From: Volvox africanus
Taxonomy: Eukaryota; Chlorophyta; Chlorophyceae; Chlamydomonadales; Volvocaceae
Length of the DNA stretch: 64,000 bases
Direction of reading: 5' to 3'
Assembly: GCA_030268105.1 (NCBI GenBank)
Contig: BSDZ01000003.1
Location: forward strand, 3,286,001-3,350,000
The translations under genes were made by a program, and so were the position numbers. The notes under the pieces were generated by a model. The model had not been told where the DNA came from and did no database searches. It saw nothing but the letters and a program-made list of their open reading frames with translations. Positions 24,565 through 40,526 of the stretch are shown here, in pieces (positions within the stretch are counted from its first letter, which is position 1; each line of letters opens with the position of its first letter).

Positions 24565-26886
24565 AATCAAGTATTCTAGATTGGTGCTATACTTGCGTGA
24601 CGTCTGAACAAAATATATAAGTCATTGGCAGTGCGGTAATAGCGGATTTCCCAAGGCTTGTACTGACAACTGATCCAACCGTCGTACACATATGTAAAGG
24701 TATGCGTCGTACACATATGTTATTGGTTTAACGCGACAAATGCGGAGATTCGATATTAATATTCGTTAACATACTGAATCACATGTTCAGTTTCGCCATA
24801 AGCAGAGCATATACACCAAGTAATGCTCCCACTCAGCTCCAGCTGACGGCAACCTCAAACGTAACAATCCCCTCGTACGATCGTTCCACAACTCACATCT
24901 GGCTATTTATTTGTATACGGGAGATCTAGGGCAGGGCATGTAGCTGAGGGGTGTGCAACTCGGCAGTTAGCACACAACCGCCACATGCAAACTTTGGTCC
25001 TGCCATAAAGGTAACTTATAACTATAGGTGTTGTTATAATTAACAAAACATACACCGCCACCTCCTGAAGTCGCCCATGCATAGCATAATCCTTATAAAA
25101 ATCGAAGCTGGAGCCTAGACATCGAAAGCACCCGAAACATTTTCGTTCATAAGTATGCGGGCATATACAGGCCGACGAATAGCCCTTGGGCACTCTTGGA
25201 TTGCCGAAGATGACTTTGCGTCATCCTGGGAGGCTAAGGGTTCAGCCTCAAGGAGACTTTTGTCATGGCCAATGTCTCGAGGCAGTGGCAGACCCAGGCG
25301 GAGAATTTTTAAATCCCATTTTATATCGTACTGATATATTAAGCTATTGAATAGTTGTACTCTATGTCCTTCTTTACGTCGGCAAATTGAGCTAAACTGA
25401 CAGTGGTTCCGAAAGCCTGCTCTAGGAGCATCTACAACGCGGCACAGGCGCTTATAAATATTTAGGACTATCTATTGGAATGTCATAAAGGAAAATGAGC
25501 TTTCGTTACTTCCATGTTGGGCACATTTGCGCCAACTATTGTCAATCCTGCCCAAGGGTCTAATGGCCCTTTCAAGGTATGTTTTCTAGTTTTTTTGAAT
25601 ATATTTCTGGTTTTCTGGAATACTTAATACATCACAACGCATTATCCTTTAATTCTGTATGGAATTTGTTTCTTAATCTACGAGGTTACACCTCAAAAGC
25701 TTGGCGGTTGTAAGTCCTAACGCTCGGCCTACTGCCGAGTTGCACACCCCTCTCTTGAACTTCACCTTCACGTGATCCGCCCGAGCATAAATCATTGCGC
25801 TGGACCGGTCCTAACGGCAACCTTGCGATGGAGCCTGATTTGGGCGCTTTTTACTGTATGTACTGCTAAAGCTATTGGCAGTGAAAGTGCTTCGGGTTGG
25901 TCGGTTGCAGGTCGTTGCCTCACCGGAGAAACTCGGAAAATGGCCAATCGCCATCCTGGTTATTGTAAGAGTGAGGTTCGGTATCACATGCCTCTCTGTT
26001 GAGATTAGTACGCATCGACTGGGCCACCCAGCTACGCGTTGGGTGATGTTCCTTCTTCCAACCTTCCTTCTCTCTTGATTGCCTGATTGGACTTATTTTC
26101 CATTCTAGCTTTCTGTTTATCTTTTAACCATGTTCTTTAGCTCAAGCTTGCAGTCTATTGAGCCTCCTGGCTCGTCTGGTCCTTACATGAGCCACGAGTT
26201 TGTAATCAATCAATGCACCAGGCAATGGGCATTGCTACAATGACCCCAAGCTGACTGCGACGATCTCCCGGGATAATTATAGTTATGGAGTCTTCAGTTA
26301 AAGACTGGTGTTTAAGTTTTTACACCAAAAGAATGAATACAGGAGGATGGACCACATCAGGTTGGCAGATGAATGCAATGTCCGTACATCAGCGTCCAAC
26401 ATTATCTACCGGCAGGTTCCAACAAATTTGTGGTGCATAACTGCTAAGGGCCCCGCACAGTGCAAAGAGCATTTGTGAGTTACAGGGAAAAGTAGCCTAC
26501 GACCCTGCAAACATCGCAATGCATCGCCCCTCAGCCCTAGGAAGCCCTCTTCGGAAAGATGCGTGTGGGCCCACCTCTCAGGGCCGAAAATATTTCCAGG
26601 GCACTTTAAAACGTCCAGTGCCTCCTCAAATAAGCAAACACCGTTGTCCTGCATAACGGCATTGCACGTATTCGGGACTCATAGCTTGCAGCCTTTCATC
26701 GTTCGATGACTCATACCAAGTCTTCACCCATACCAAGTTGGAAACATTGTAAGACAGGCTCAAACCGATGTCAGCTTATGTCAGAGCGAGAAAGAGGATT
26801 GCAAACACCGCGGCATCAAGGGGTCACGTATCCCTTCAGTTGTCAGTACTGCTCTAATCTCTTCAACGGCTTTCCCCACAGGCGAT
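24565..26886. other. AT-rich intergenic region
   Basis: This is a 2.3-kb stretch between the CHRD gene start and the end of the NIPA-type gene, AT-rich especially at 24600-25700. It contains a direct duplication of gtcgtacacatatgt near 24682 and 24706. Short open frames exist, but no exon, RNA gene or element could be supported. Confidence 0.45.
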
Positions 26887-29800
26887 TCATCGCCGTTTAG
26901 TGGGCGCCGGGGGGCCATTTGACGGCTCGGTCATTTCCAAGAGCCCAGTTTCCTCATCGTCATTAAGTGACCCATATCCTTGCTTCTCCCGCACAGCACG
27001 TTGTAAGTTGCTGGGCGCTCGCTTAATGGCCTCGATACCGGTTTTTGCAGCACGTTCCGCTCGGTCTATTAGAGAGCGCCGTCCAGACTGCCCAAGGTGC
27101 GGGCTACTGGGAGCGGTCGGCGGCCGCGCTGCTACCGGTGAGCCACCTTCCGCGGGCTGATGCGCGTCCTCAGGTGCCGATTTCCCGTCACCCGGCTGCG
27201 TTGAGCTATTCAAGGGCTTGCCCATCACCTGTATGCATGGACGCCAATGCACCAACTTTTTACCCTAAAAGTTCACTCCCCAATGGAAACATTAGCTATC
27301 CCATCGGCGGTATCAGCAATTATACGGCGCGCTCTCTGCATGTCCTCGGCATGACATGGCCACAGGACAGACTACAGGTCGCATGCGGAAGATCTCTGCC
27401 GTGAGTGCGCATTATGCGACCGTGCGGTAATCCTGGAAGCGCGGCATGATGACTCAACATGATGAACGTGCCTATGGCGCTCCTCGTCCAAATGCTTACA
27501 GGAAATGATATAATTTTTGGATGGCAAATATATATGTAACCGAAGCATGATCAAGTGCGATACATACATTCATCGAGCTGGTCACAGCGGTAGCTAACAA
27601 TACCGGCAATCGGACCCTACCTCTACTGTTTGGCTTAGGTACGTTGTGGCGAATTCTCCCTGCATAACGGCAACAGTGAATCTTGAGATTGCCACTGCAC
27701 ATTCTGGAAATTCCAGGATCGATCCTGACTGCTACGGGATAATAATCTTCCCACTGGTTGAGGGCATAAGTTCCCCTGATGTTAATGGACGGTAACGACC
27801 TTGATTACAGTGTCTGACGAGCCCACTAGATATGGAATTGAGGTCGCCGATTGATCCGGCAAATTGGATGCTGGTGGTGGGTGCTAAATCCGGCAGAATA
27901 ACTGATATTGGAGAAGTCAGCATGGGTGAATGGATGAGGGTGCCCCGAAAGACAGGGGAAGGTAGGGACTGCCAGGTAGTGGCCACGGGTGAAGCAAAGC
28001 CACTATTCCAGGCAATGTACACACACGTATTCTAGGCAATGTACTGACCTCCTTTGGGCTAGTTATCACCACTTCCGAGTACCGCCCACTTTCGTTGTCC
28101 TGCGATCAAGGATGAACGCATGCTTACCGTCATAGCAACGGATGGAGGCTTTTCCACCGGCGACAAACATTAACAATCTCAATATGTCCGTATAATGCGA
28201 TTCTCTAAGAACGCGCGGTATGTCAAGCTCTTCACTGGCGACCGGACATACCGCGATGGTGTAGTTTAATATTGTTGGCATCGCAAACAAACTGATGGCT
28301 GGCATGCCGCTGTCACCCAAACCCATGGCGAGGCGTAACCCTGCTCGTGGTTCCACGCCGAGTAAGTCCTTGTTGAGACGATCCTGGACAGTTCGAAGAT
28401 GCCCCTTAACTTTGCCCATCCTGCAGATAGAGGGGGGTTTGCTGAAATACAATTAGCAGTGAGCATCTCAAGCCAAAAGGCCCACAGCACGATGCGGTTA
28501 AGAGGATACCCCTACAGCAACGCATTTAATTAACGCCTGCGTCGTAACCCACATGGATTGGGAATCCGGCGCTTTTAACGCGGCGTCTTCCAACGCATCA
28601 GGACCTGCATGTTGCAGCACTTGAGGGGCATCCCCCCCTGTAGCCACAAGCCCTGATGGCCCCCTCGACAGCTGATGTTGACCGTCATCTAACGAATCCC
28701 CGCGGAGCCTGGCGGCATCACCCTGGTCCACAACGGCGACTGTGCCTGAACACAGCAGCGGGATAGGATATAAGAAGTGCAATTTTACTGTGAGGCACAC
28801 TACAGAGGACCACCACGTCATGCCAACCACAGCTTACTTTCTGAGCGCGTAGAGTCGATGCTGGCCGCGCGGACGGGTAAGTGGAAATCTGTAGTATCAT
28901 GTGATCCAAACGCCTTTTTCGCGGAATCTTCTTTTGCTGCTTTCGCCACCGCCTCCTCTTCCATCTTCTGGTAACTGGCTGGCTTGTTTGAGGCACTTTG
29001 AGTCAAAAGGAAGACGCCCACGAAAACCACCTGATCAGCCATAGAGCCCACCGCACATATGGGATTTTTCTAGGAGCGAAAGATTAAGACCAGCTTCAGT
29101 TCCAAACATGTCAAGATGGTACCTATGGACGTCAGGACAACTTCCCCCCCGATTGTTCGATGCACAAACAGGTCAAGTTCCGGCACCCATGAATGCACGT
29201 ACCAGAACACCGATAGGAAACATCACTGACTTAAGCGGCGTGAAGCCCTTGTATTCTTGGAAATACAGCATGCCGGAAACGATGGAGAAGAGGGTCCAAG
29301 ATATTTGCATAACGGGAACGATTACCATGGCAGAGAACATCCGCAGGCCCTGCGAAATAGACGGGAAATGCACATCAACTGCTTTCACAAAAGGGCCCTG
29401 CACCTACACGGTATCGCACAAACAAATGTTAGTTCGGCTTGCCCGAACTGCCAAACAGCACAAACCTTGTTCAGGCGCGTTATCCAGAATACGGCTGTCA
29501 TGAGGAAAAGCGGCAATGCGAGCCACGTGTACCAGTTGCCGAGCTGCAATACAAGTGACCCACTTCGGTATTCAATGGAAAGCCAGGAAGCGGGAGACAT
29601 TGGCGGCATCACAGACCTGATTGTCACCAGTGAAGGTCAGTCGCAGGATAACAGACATGCTCTTGCTGAAGAGAACGCTCTGAGTTCCGATAAGGGCCGA
29701 GAAGACCGAGTAAGCCACGGGGAGCAGCGCATACCAAATGCCTCTCGGTCCGGTTTTACTGCACGCGACGGATTCAGTCAAGCGAGATTAGAAATGAGGT

Positions 29801-30927
29801 ATGCCCGTCACAAGGGGCGGCTCACGTAGACGCCCGAGGTACTCACCTGACCACCTTCTGACCATGGAGATAGAGAATGTAACCACCGACCACGCCAACC
29901 CCCATCAAGCATAGGTATACAACGTAAGCTGGCCTGCGTAGGAGTCACGTCATTAATGAAGTGTGCATGGAGGACTGCATGCCCTGACTTATTTAGGAAG
30001 ATCGCCCGGCCTACTTTGTATAAAGCTCCGTGAGCTGCTTTACCGTGTACGTGGCCGACGTCTGATTACCAAACACCACCAGGAGAATGCAGCCACCGAC
30101 AATGCACGCGGTAGCTATCAGAATCATCCTGTTGATCTGTAGAGGCAGCGAAGCGTGCCGGCCTGGTTCACCGAAAAACGTGCACTACTCGGACTAACAC
30201 GCATGTAGTATCCAATCGCTACTGCAAGCCTAATGGGGGAAGATTGATACGGGAGATTCCATCCCCGGAAATAGAAATTGTCCAGCAATCCGAATGTGGC
30301 ATACCGGTTCGTGCAACACGAAGTAGGCAAAGATTACGTTGGAAACAAATTGAACGCTGCCAAGGGCGGCCAGGAGCGATTGTGCTGCAAAGCCTGCAGT
30401 TGGGGACCACGGGCCGATGAGGTCAGGGGAAATATGCGCAGTTAGCTGCTGTCATCCTCTCAGTGGCCAACTCACCGAATGACACAAAATTTAGAATGTT
30501 CCCAACAGAGAAAAAGGACATCCCAATACACCATTCCTTGAATTTATGCACAGGCGGTTTCTGCGCTTCAGCGCAGTCCACCTTGGCACGCTTATTGTGG
30601 CCGAGCTTCATGAGATTCTGTGCGCACAAGGGTGAGGGGCAGAGCGCGGTGAAAGCGTCCTTCTCTTAACCTTTTTGCCCGTATGAAAATCTACGAACTG
30701 GTATGAGTGAACTATGACACATGCACCGCTCCTTACCGTGCCAAGATTTATGGCAATGCTTCCCACCTGAAAACGGTGTGTTCATAGGGTTAGGGTCCTC
30801 CACAGCCGCGTCCCGGAACGGGTTATGAAAAATAACTTACCACGTTGATGATCGCCCCTACATACCATAGGTCCCGGGGCTTCTCCTCCAGCCCTAGGGG
30901 TGGTGGCGGAAACGACGAGCCTGACAT
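26887..30927 (-). CDS. NIPA-type magnesium transporter (DUF803) with long C-terminal tail
   Basis: This is a multi-pass membrane protein of the NIPA/DUF803 family, whose studied members carry magnesium. Exons run from ATG 30927: LGLEEKPRDLWYVGAIINV, GSIAINLGT, NLMKLGHNKR ... IGMSFFSVGNILNFVSFG, then FAAQSLLAALGSVQF and SNVIFAYFVLHEP (about 30400-30312). Next come CIVGGCILLVVFGNQTSATY and TVKQLTELYT (about 30130), VGVVGGYILYLHGQKVV, ALIGTQSVLFSKSMSVIL, LQLGNWYTWLALPLF, FSAMVIVPVMQISWTLFSIV and VVFVGVFLLTQSASNKP. About nine hydrophobic spans are expected. After the last one (about 28980) the gene continues as a hydrophilic tail over exons near 28900, 28700 and 28400 and a terminal exon ending at 26887 (EKQGYGSLNDDEETGLLEM). 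Tail exon choice is uncertain. Its start lies 472 bp from the divergent prefoldin gene. Confidence 0.8.
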
Positions 30928-31398
30928 AATTCGAACAGCGTCGAAGTCCGTTAACAGCAAACTATAACTTGAAAATAAAATTAGATATAGAAAGATGGCA
31001 TCGTCAATTTGTTTGCCTGCAAATCGCGCAACTTGTCACGGCGCGTATGGTTGACTGACATAATCATATGGGGTGGAGATGAGGTACAGATTCTAACCGC
31101 ATAATAAAAAGGAAACACAAATGTTGTTACAGCAAGGCTAAGAAAAGTATAATTATGCATGGTTGACAATTATGTCCCGCTTTGCCATGTACGGAACAAC
31201 TCTCAACAATTCCGATGGGTAGACAGGGGCGATAGAGTCGTGCAGACTTCTGCAACTGTGTCATTGTTACCTCGATTAATACGCCGTTAGGATCCCTTCA
31301 CCGAACCCTACAAAGGTTGCGCCACCCTGGGCGCCGCTAGTTCATCTATAAAATAGTTGGCACATAATTCTTGTTTAAATTTAAAGATTACAAGGACC
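30928..31398. promoter_or_regulatory. Divergent promoter region between the NIPA-type gene and prefoldin 5
   Basis: This 471-bp gap lies between two ATGs on opposite strands. It is AT-rich at 30960-31190 and has no convincing exon. Both promoters must lie here or in untranslated first exons. No specific motif is assigned. Confidence 0.4.
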
Positions 31399-32190
31399 AT
31401 GCCGCCAAAGGAAGCTGTGGAGCCCATACGCCTGGAGAACCTTTCTCCTCAGCAGCTTTTGGACCTGCGATCTAGCCTGAACAACGAAATTCAAAGGCTA
31501 GGAGAGGGGGCGCAAGCACTCGCACGAGCAGCAAACACTTTCGGCAGCTCAAAGAAGGCGGTGGAGCAGCTTACCGCCTCTAAGAAAGGTACCGTACGGG
31601 CTCCGGATACATGCGTTCCTGCAGGGTAGGGTGTGTATTTGATGTATGTGTGTACGTGTTGATGACCCGCCCCAATTGTCTGACGCGTGTTTCATGCTCG
31701 TACAATCTATCCATTTGATGACATCCCCAGGCCAATCCATCATGCTTCCGTTGACGAGCTCGCTTTATGTATCTGGCGAGGTAGACGATGTGGAGAAGGT
31801 TCTGGTGGACATTGGCACTGGTTACTATGTTGAGGTACGTCAGTTTGGGAACCGCAAGTTAACTGTTGCCGTCCATGAGTGCTATATTCTTGCAATGCCG
31901 TTGCAGATGACAACGGCGGATGCTGCAAAATACTACGATCGACGAATCAAGACGTTGCATGAGAACGTAGGAACTGTACAAGCGGTGAGTTACACAGCCA
32001 TCGATGAGCACTGTGCATTAAGCACTGCGGATGCAGGCAAAATGTTTTGCAGCACACTCATTAAAGACATCCTGCTGTGCCCGTGACACTTATGCAGACA
32101 CTTCGGGACCGCCAAAACGCTCTGATGCAAGTGCAAGCAATCCTTCAAGAGAAGATCGCAGCTCAAGCGGCCGCCTCCTCACGGTCATAA
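31399..32190 (+). CDS. PFDN5: Prefoldin subunit 5
   Basis: This alpha-type subunit of the hexameric prefoldin cochaperone delivers nascent actin and tubulin to the CCT chaperonin in the cytosol. Four exons: 31399-31588, 31731-31834, 31907-31984 and 32098-32190. Phases match (1, 0, 0) and give 154 residues, the usual length. Exon 1 is the first helix (LENLSPQQLLDLRSSLNNEI). Exon 2 carries the conserved beta hairpins (PLTSSLYVSGEVDDVEKVLV, then DIGTGYYVE). Exons 3 and 4 form the second helix (DAAKYYDRRIKTL ... RDRQNALMQVQAILQEKI). Everything expected is present and intact. It converges on the MSI1-type gene with 228 bp between stop codons. Confidence 0.93.
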
Positions 32191-32324
32191 TGCTCTAGCG
32201 TCTAGTATTGTGGCAGCGGTTGATGCTGTGGTAGTGGCGGCAATCTGTCATAGTCAAAACTCAATTTCTGACTCAGCGGTCACCAAGCAATCTGTAACTG
32301 TTATGCGTGACCACTGCCGCCTTA

Positions 32325-34818
<2,494 letters not shown>

Positions 34819-35105
34819 TTTGTCAGCGGCAACAGGTCAAGTGCGGCGCTAGGTAGGCTGGCTATAACTTTGGCGGGCTCTGAAATTGTGTCTCCGTAAT
34901 TATCAGGGTACTGCTACTTCACTTCCAAACATATCGCTTAATGGGATGTAGACTTCTATCCAGCCGTATGCTAACACCAGTTATTTCGATAGAAGAAGCT
35001 GCTAAAACTACTTCAAGTTTGTAGATCCTTGCGGAAAAGTCAGGTCAGATAATAAAGCTATCATTACTGGAATATGTTTCAGGCACAACCCCAAGTTTTC
35101 AAAAA

Positions 35106-38100
35106 ATGTTCAGGTTCTGGTTCCGGAGCTGCGTAACTGCGATATGTCGCTGGTTCCACAATCTGCCCTGGCCGAAAGTCCACACAACGATTATGGAGGC
35201 TTGCAATGATAATGAACAAAACAATACCTTATTACAGGAGCCTCTGTTGGAAGGGGCTACCAAGCCCTACCCAGGTCACGAAAATCTGGGTGGATTTGGT
35301 ATTTATGCTGCTTTTCAGGTATGCTTTAAACATTTGCACCTTTAATCATCCAATCAACTGGCAAATAGCTCGGACATAGGTGTCATCACCATGGGCAAAT
35401 AATGAATGTCGACTGTGAACATTCTTATGGGTATAACCTGTAAAGCGTTTCGCTTTCGCAGTTCATTATATAAATGATTTTCCTTGGGCCACAGAGAACG
35501 CATGGGGCAAATACCTGCTCCTCAGATAGGCCGTTAACTACGAACGTGTAATTACAGCGCCTCCGTCTGCCATCGATAATCCCGCCTATGAACGCAGAAT
35601 TTGAAGCAAATGATCTTCATGTTCGTTATGCTCCTCCTCAACCTTACTTGCTCGTACGGTATCAACCTCTCCACCCTGGCTTTCGTTGGGCACTTGGGTA
35701 CAGACAATCTGGCAGCTGCAGCCTTGGGCACATCAATTGTGGGAATGCTTGGTAGAACTATTTTGTACGGCTTAGTAGGCGGACTTGACACACTGGCATC
35801 GCAGGTGCGCTGAACCCCCCAATGAACGCTGAAGCAGAGAGAGCTTGGGTTTACAACAATAGCGCTCAGGGGAAGTATTCTCAGAAACTGGGACAGTAGG
35901 TCCGTGTTTTATTCACCTGCCCATTGCAATAGTAACGATACAACGCTTGGGTCCCCGGGCTTGCTCAGGCATACGGTGCTGGCAACATTACGGCAATTGG
36001 TGGACACTTTCGAGTCGCTACTATGTTCCTGTTGCTCCACCTTTCGCCGCTCTTAGCATTACTGGGGGCGCTACCTCTGGTCCTGCAGCGTGAGGAGACA
36101 GAGCACGACCTGGGCTTCATGGCTGGGCGATACGTACGATTGATGCTGCCTTCGCTTATTTTCGAGTGTTTCAATCGACCTCTGAACAGCGTGTTAGTGG
36201 CACAGCGGATTACTGCGCCGCAAATGGCCATTCAGGTAACTACATGAAGGTCGTGTAACTGCATGATCCAGGCTCAATCAATTTCAGTGCATACAGCTCG
36301 TGCCTGAAAGTAGCCGGTCCACCGCAGATCATCGCGCTGGCGCTGCATATATCTACCAACTATGGTACGTGCTCTGCCAGCGATGCGCCAGGCTGACGAT
36401 TTGGAACCTGCGTGGCCTGAAGCCAAGCATTTTACTGTCAAGGTTAGCCACGCTCTGCGTTTTAACCTTTGGTACGGCACACGGGTTGTGCTATACAGCA
36501 CAGAATTCCGCAGCGGTCCATCTAGCACACCGCTAAATACCGTTGGGCGCCCTTGCCTTCAGTGCTCATCCACGTGTTGGGGCTGGGCTACCTTGGCGGT
36601 GCGGTGGCCACCACCTGCACAGCGGCGTACGTTCTCCTTATGACCAGCGCCTATGTGCTTTGCTCGGGTCTGGGGCCCCGTGTTTGGGGAGGCCCAAGAC
36701 TTCGAGTGGCGACCTGGACGGTATGGCCCGGTAATCCTTCAGCGCATTTCTACGGGAAGCTGGGACGACCGGAATGCCATTTCCCGCTTGCAGGCTTTGC
36801 GCTCCTTTGGGCATCTGTCCTACCCGGCCTGCATCATGAAGTGCGCTGAGTCGTGGGGTTTCAGCTTCATGACTGTCGCCGCTGGGAAGCTACCACACCC
36901 AGAAACGGCAGTTTCAGCAGCCAGCATTTCCTTTAACATATACGGTGCGCGCTAGGGATGGCTGCAGCGCTTTCCACTGTACCACCCAGCCGCGATGTTG
37001 ACAGGAAGCTGTGTAGGATTGTGAATCCACTGCTTCTCATTGGTGCATTTCCATCCTCCCAGCTTCGCCATAGCTAGGGAGCAAATCTTTGACAATGTTT
37101 GGCAGGCGCTTCTGTAGGCGGGCCTTAGAATTTTAATACCTGTCCGTGTTTATTCACGGATAAACACACGATGCCCGCCACCAGGTGTCCTGTTCATGTG
37201 CTTTTCCGCGTTCGCTGTGGCAACATGCACACAAGTTGGCAACGCACTTGGTGCAGGTGGGGTTGAAGGAAATACAGGTTCCCCAATCCTTTGGTATGAC
37301 TTTGTTAAGACACTTAGCAGGAGCTGATTTTTTCCTTTGTCATCTGCGGTCATGACGATTTCGCAGAGGACCATTCATGCAAGACCCTTAGACCTTGCAA
37401 GTCGAACGGAGGCTAGCATTGCCGCCGCCAGTGCCCTTTATTGCTCATTCGCTTATTCGCCCACCCATCTCTTTTCTCATTTGCCCAACATTAGCCTCTG
37501 CTTGTAAAAATGACGCCGTGTCTTTTGAATGTCACAGGTAGTGCGCGCAGTGCTCGGCACGCTGCCCTCACGTCTCTGTGCACGGCCCCATTGATCTGGG
37601 TGGGCATTGCTACGTTGCTAATCGAGCCGCACACGCAGCTCTTGCTCACACAAATCTTTACGGATGGCAGCGACGCGAACCTTACGTACCACCTGCGTCG
37701 CATGCTGGTGCTGGTAGCTGCCTTGGAGCTGTTCGATGGGTCGCAGGTTGTAATGACAGGCGTCATCCAGGTGGGCGGTCTCCAGATCTGCCTACCAGGC
37801 CACAGAGCTTCCACAGATTTTAATGTGGCGATTACCCCAGCGGCATGACATCAAGCTTTGCTTCCCTTGCATGGTTGAATCTACGATGTCAAGGTGACAT
37901 CACGTAAACCCATCACGTAACCCATCATAGTAAAACACAACGAAACACTGATGCACGTTACAGATATAGCGAGGTGGCGCAGGGTAGTACGCAGGGTGTT
38001 TCTATGGGTGGTCTCTCCCTGCGCACAGGTTGTTCGGACGCGCAATGTGTTTGTGCGCCTGATGTCTGCTGACAGGGTGCTGGGAAGCAACGCCTTGGCG

Positions 38101-38345
38101 TGATGGTTAACGTGCTTGCATTCTACGTGGTCGCCATACCCACCGCGCTGGTTCTTGCCTTCGTGCTTCACTGGGGAGTGGAGGGCATGTATGGTGGCAT
38201 GCTTCTGGGCCCATTCATCCAGGCGGTGGCCTATTCGGCAATTGTTTTAAAGCTGAACTGGCAAGAAGAGGCCAGGAAGGTAGCCGTCAGAACGGCTGCA
38301 TTACACAGGAATCAGAACCAGGATGGCGAAGGGTTGTCTTCATGA
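35106..38345 (+). CDS. MATE-family efflux transporter
   Basis: This is a membrane antiporter of the multidrug and toxic compound extrusion family, like plant DTX proteins, exporting organic cations or secondary metabolites in exchange for H+ or Na+. Exons include 35106-35318 (soluble N-terminus, NNTLLQEPLLEG), 35598-35804 (NLTCSYGINLSTLAFVGHLG ... VGGLDTLASQ), 35969-36235 (AYGAGNITAIGGHFRVATMF to VAQRITAPQMAIQ), about 36570-36720 (VLIHVLGLGYLGGAVATTCT), about 36793-36952 (HPETAVSAASISFNIYG), about 37190-37260 (SAFAVATCTQVGNALGAGG), about 37540-37770 and 38077-38345 (GAGKQRLGVMVNVLAFYVV). The signatures QAYGAGN, PETAVSAASI and QVGNALGAG are all present and about 12 membrane spans are expected. 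Substrate cannot be told. It is divergent from the MSI1-type gene with 287 bp between ATGs. Confidence 0.88.
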
Positions 38346-40526
38346 CACGAGTCACGGTAGCTAGAATTCATCGCTGCAGTCTCCTTCAAGGGCTGAGGCG
38401 CCACCAGTGGCCTGATGGAAGCGTCCGGGGTAAGGTAAAACAGCTACACATATTTGAGGCTGCCCAGACGGCCATGGTAGCAGTCGTTTCCGAGTCCTGA
38501 GGCTATTGTTGGACAGATGCGAGTGCTGTGCTCTGCGGCCGCACAGTCAAACCGGCAACTACCAGGATGCCGTCATTCGCCTTCGTGAACGCCGCTGTAG
38601 CTCTCTTCCCCGCAGGGTAACTTGTGATGGAGGCAGAGCTGCAGCTAAGGGATGAGTCGCTCGTTTCAAGGGTTCCTGTCTTTGGTTCTCCGCGGTGATA
38701 ATCTTAACTGCTGCGTGTGCTCCATCCGCCTGCTCCGATGTCTTCATTAGCGCGCGATGCGATCCTGCTACACTGAATATACCAAGCCTTAACGCGATAA
38801 CTCGTATAGCCTTAATGCAGGGGACGATATGCTAATTAGCCCATCAACGCACGGCTTCAAGAGGTCAACTTCAGGTACTCTTCAGCCAGTATTCGTTAAC
38901 ACGTCGCTCACACTACGCGAACGCAGGTTTTAATGTTACCCATATTATGACCCTAAACCGCATTAATTCTCTCTTTACAGTTTGGGGCGCAAACAATCTG
39001 GCATCGGTTTTAGAGCCAAAAGTCGGTTTTGGAGGACACTTGTGCTCCAAAGCTTGTGCACTGGCTGAAGTCACACGCTTTGATATGAACGTGGAGGGAC
39101 AAGGGGTGTTGCACGTTCGGTGGGGAATCCTGTGCTGGCCCGTAAGCATCGGACCTTCCGTGGCAAGTGATACCATACAGCGAAATCCAAACGTATGATG
39201 CTTAGGTTGACAGGTTGCTATTTTCAGGAGGTATCTTTGAGATTGGTAGTATGAGGGATTCTTCGTAGCTCTGTATCCGACGGTCCTTCGTGTAATCTAC
39301 AACGTTCTCTGTCGCAGTGGTTTCCAGGCATGTATGTCAATATGAACGGATACGTTAACTGCACGCGAATCATTTTTCTTCGCCGTACATAAGTCAGTCT
39401 TGCCGCTGTTGTGGATAATCCGTTCGGTGGGGCTAACCAGGGGTACCACAAGTACAGAATGAGGCTTGTGCTTGGCTGTGATGGCGCCATTGACCGTTGA
39501 ATTGCTTCTTCATGTTAATACCTAGGTTGATCTGAGTGACTTAGGAGTGGATAGTCAAGGCACAGACTTACAAAGTTCCAACTCCGCCTGTGCTAAGAGC
39601 GCAGCTGGAAAAGGCCGACCTTCAACGGTCCCAGCTGCTATGCTAGGACAGATTAGGTGACTGGTCGCCTTGGTTGATGATCTGGCCTTCTAGAAATCTG
39701 ACGCCTGTTCAGAGATTGATGCCGCATGTCCTAAAACGTACAACTTGTTACCATCCGCTATCAATCAGTTGTACACCTGGGTTCTGGCACTGAGGTTAAC
39801 CTCTGTCCTGGCATGTGTGCTCGCAAAAGCAGCGCGTGCATGCGGCAATTAATGTCAGGGGAATTCAATCCGTCGTGTCGTTACATATGTGTTTGCCATG
39901 CGGTGCAGCAGCGACAACGTGCAGCGATAGCCACACACACGATTCATAGGACACATTACATATAAACATCACTACACCGAGCCATGCAAAGCGGATATTG
40001 TGCAGCGCCCACGTGCCCACGCGGTGGCGAGGGTTACGGGCGCATCTGTAAGGCCCTTGATAATCTATCTACATTGATCTGTTTACGCAGAGACACACAA
40101 ACACTCGATACTTAGCAGCCATTCGTGAACGCAAGATCGAGGAGAGGAGAGACTCCTGTGCTGTATATGTTTTACCAATAACTGTACATGTCAAACCGCT
40201 AACTGCCTAACATAAGCCGCCGTAACATTCTGGCCAACAGTTCAGACGAGGCAGCTACCATTGCACAGTTCACAACAGGGATATCATACGACCCAAGTGC
40301 GGGATATCCTCCACCATCACAACATGATGGCACAACATTTTGGTAGGTTTATTTTTCCTAGTTGAACCACTGACATATATAGTCTGCAACTACACAGGGA
40401 CAATCGTGTAGCGCGTATAACACCACCATTTTTCAGGGGCCGCCCACAATACTGAGCGAGGACTGAACTACTGCACACGGACAACCAGATACAATCCTCA
40501 TTTAAGGTTTTGATCTAGCTAGTCAG
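38346..40526. other. Intergenic region downstream of the MATE gene
   Basis: 2.2 kb with only short, unconvincing open frames on both strands and no recognisable motif, repeat or RNA gene. Confidence 0.4.
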
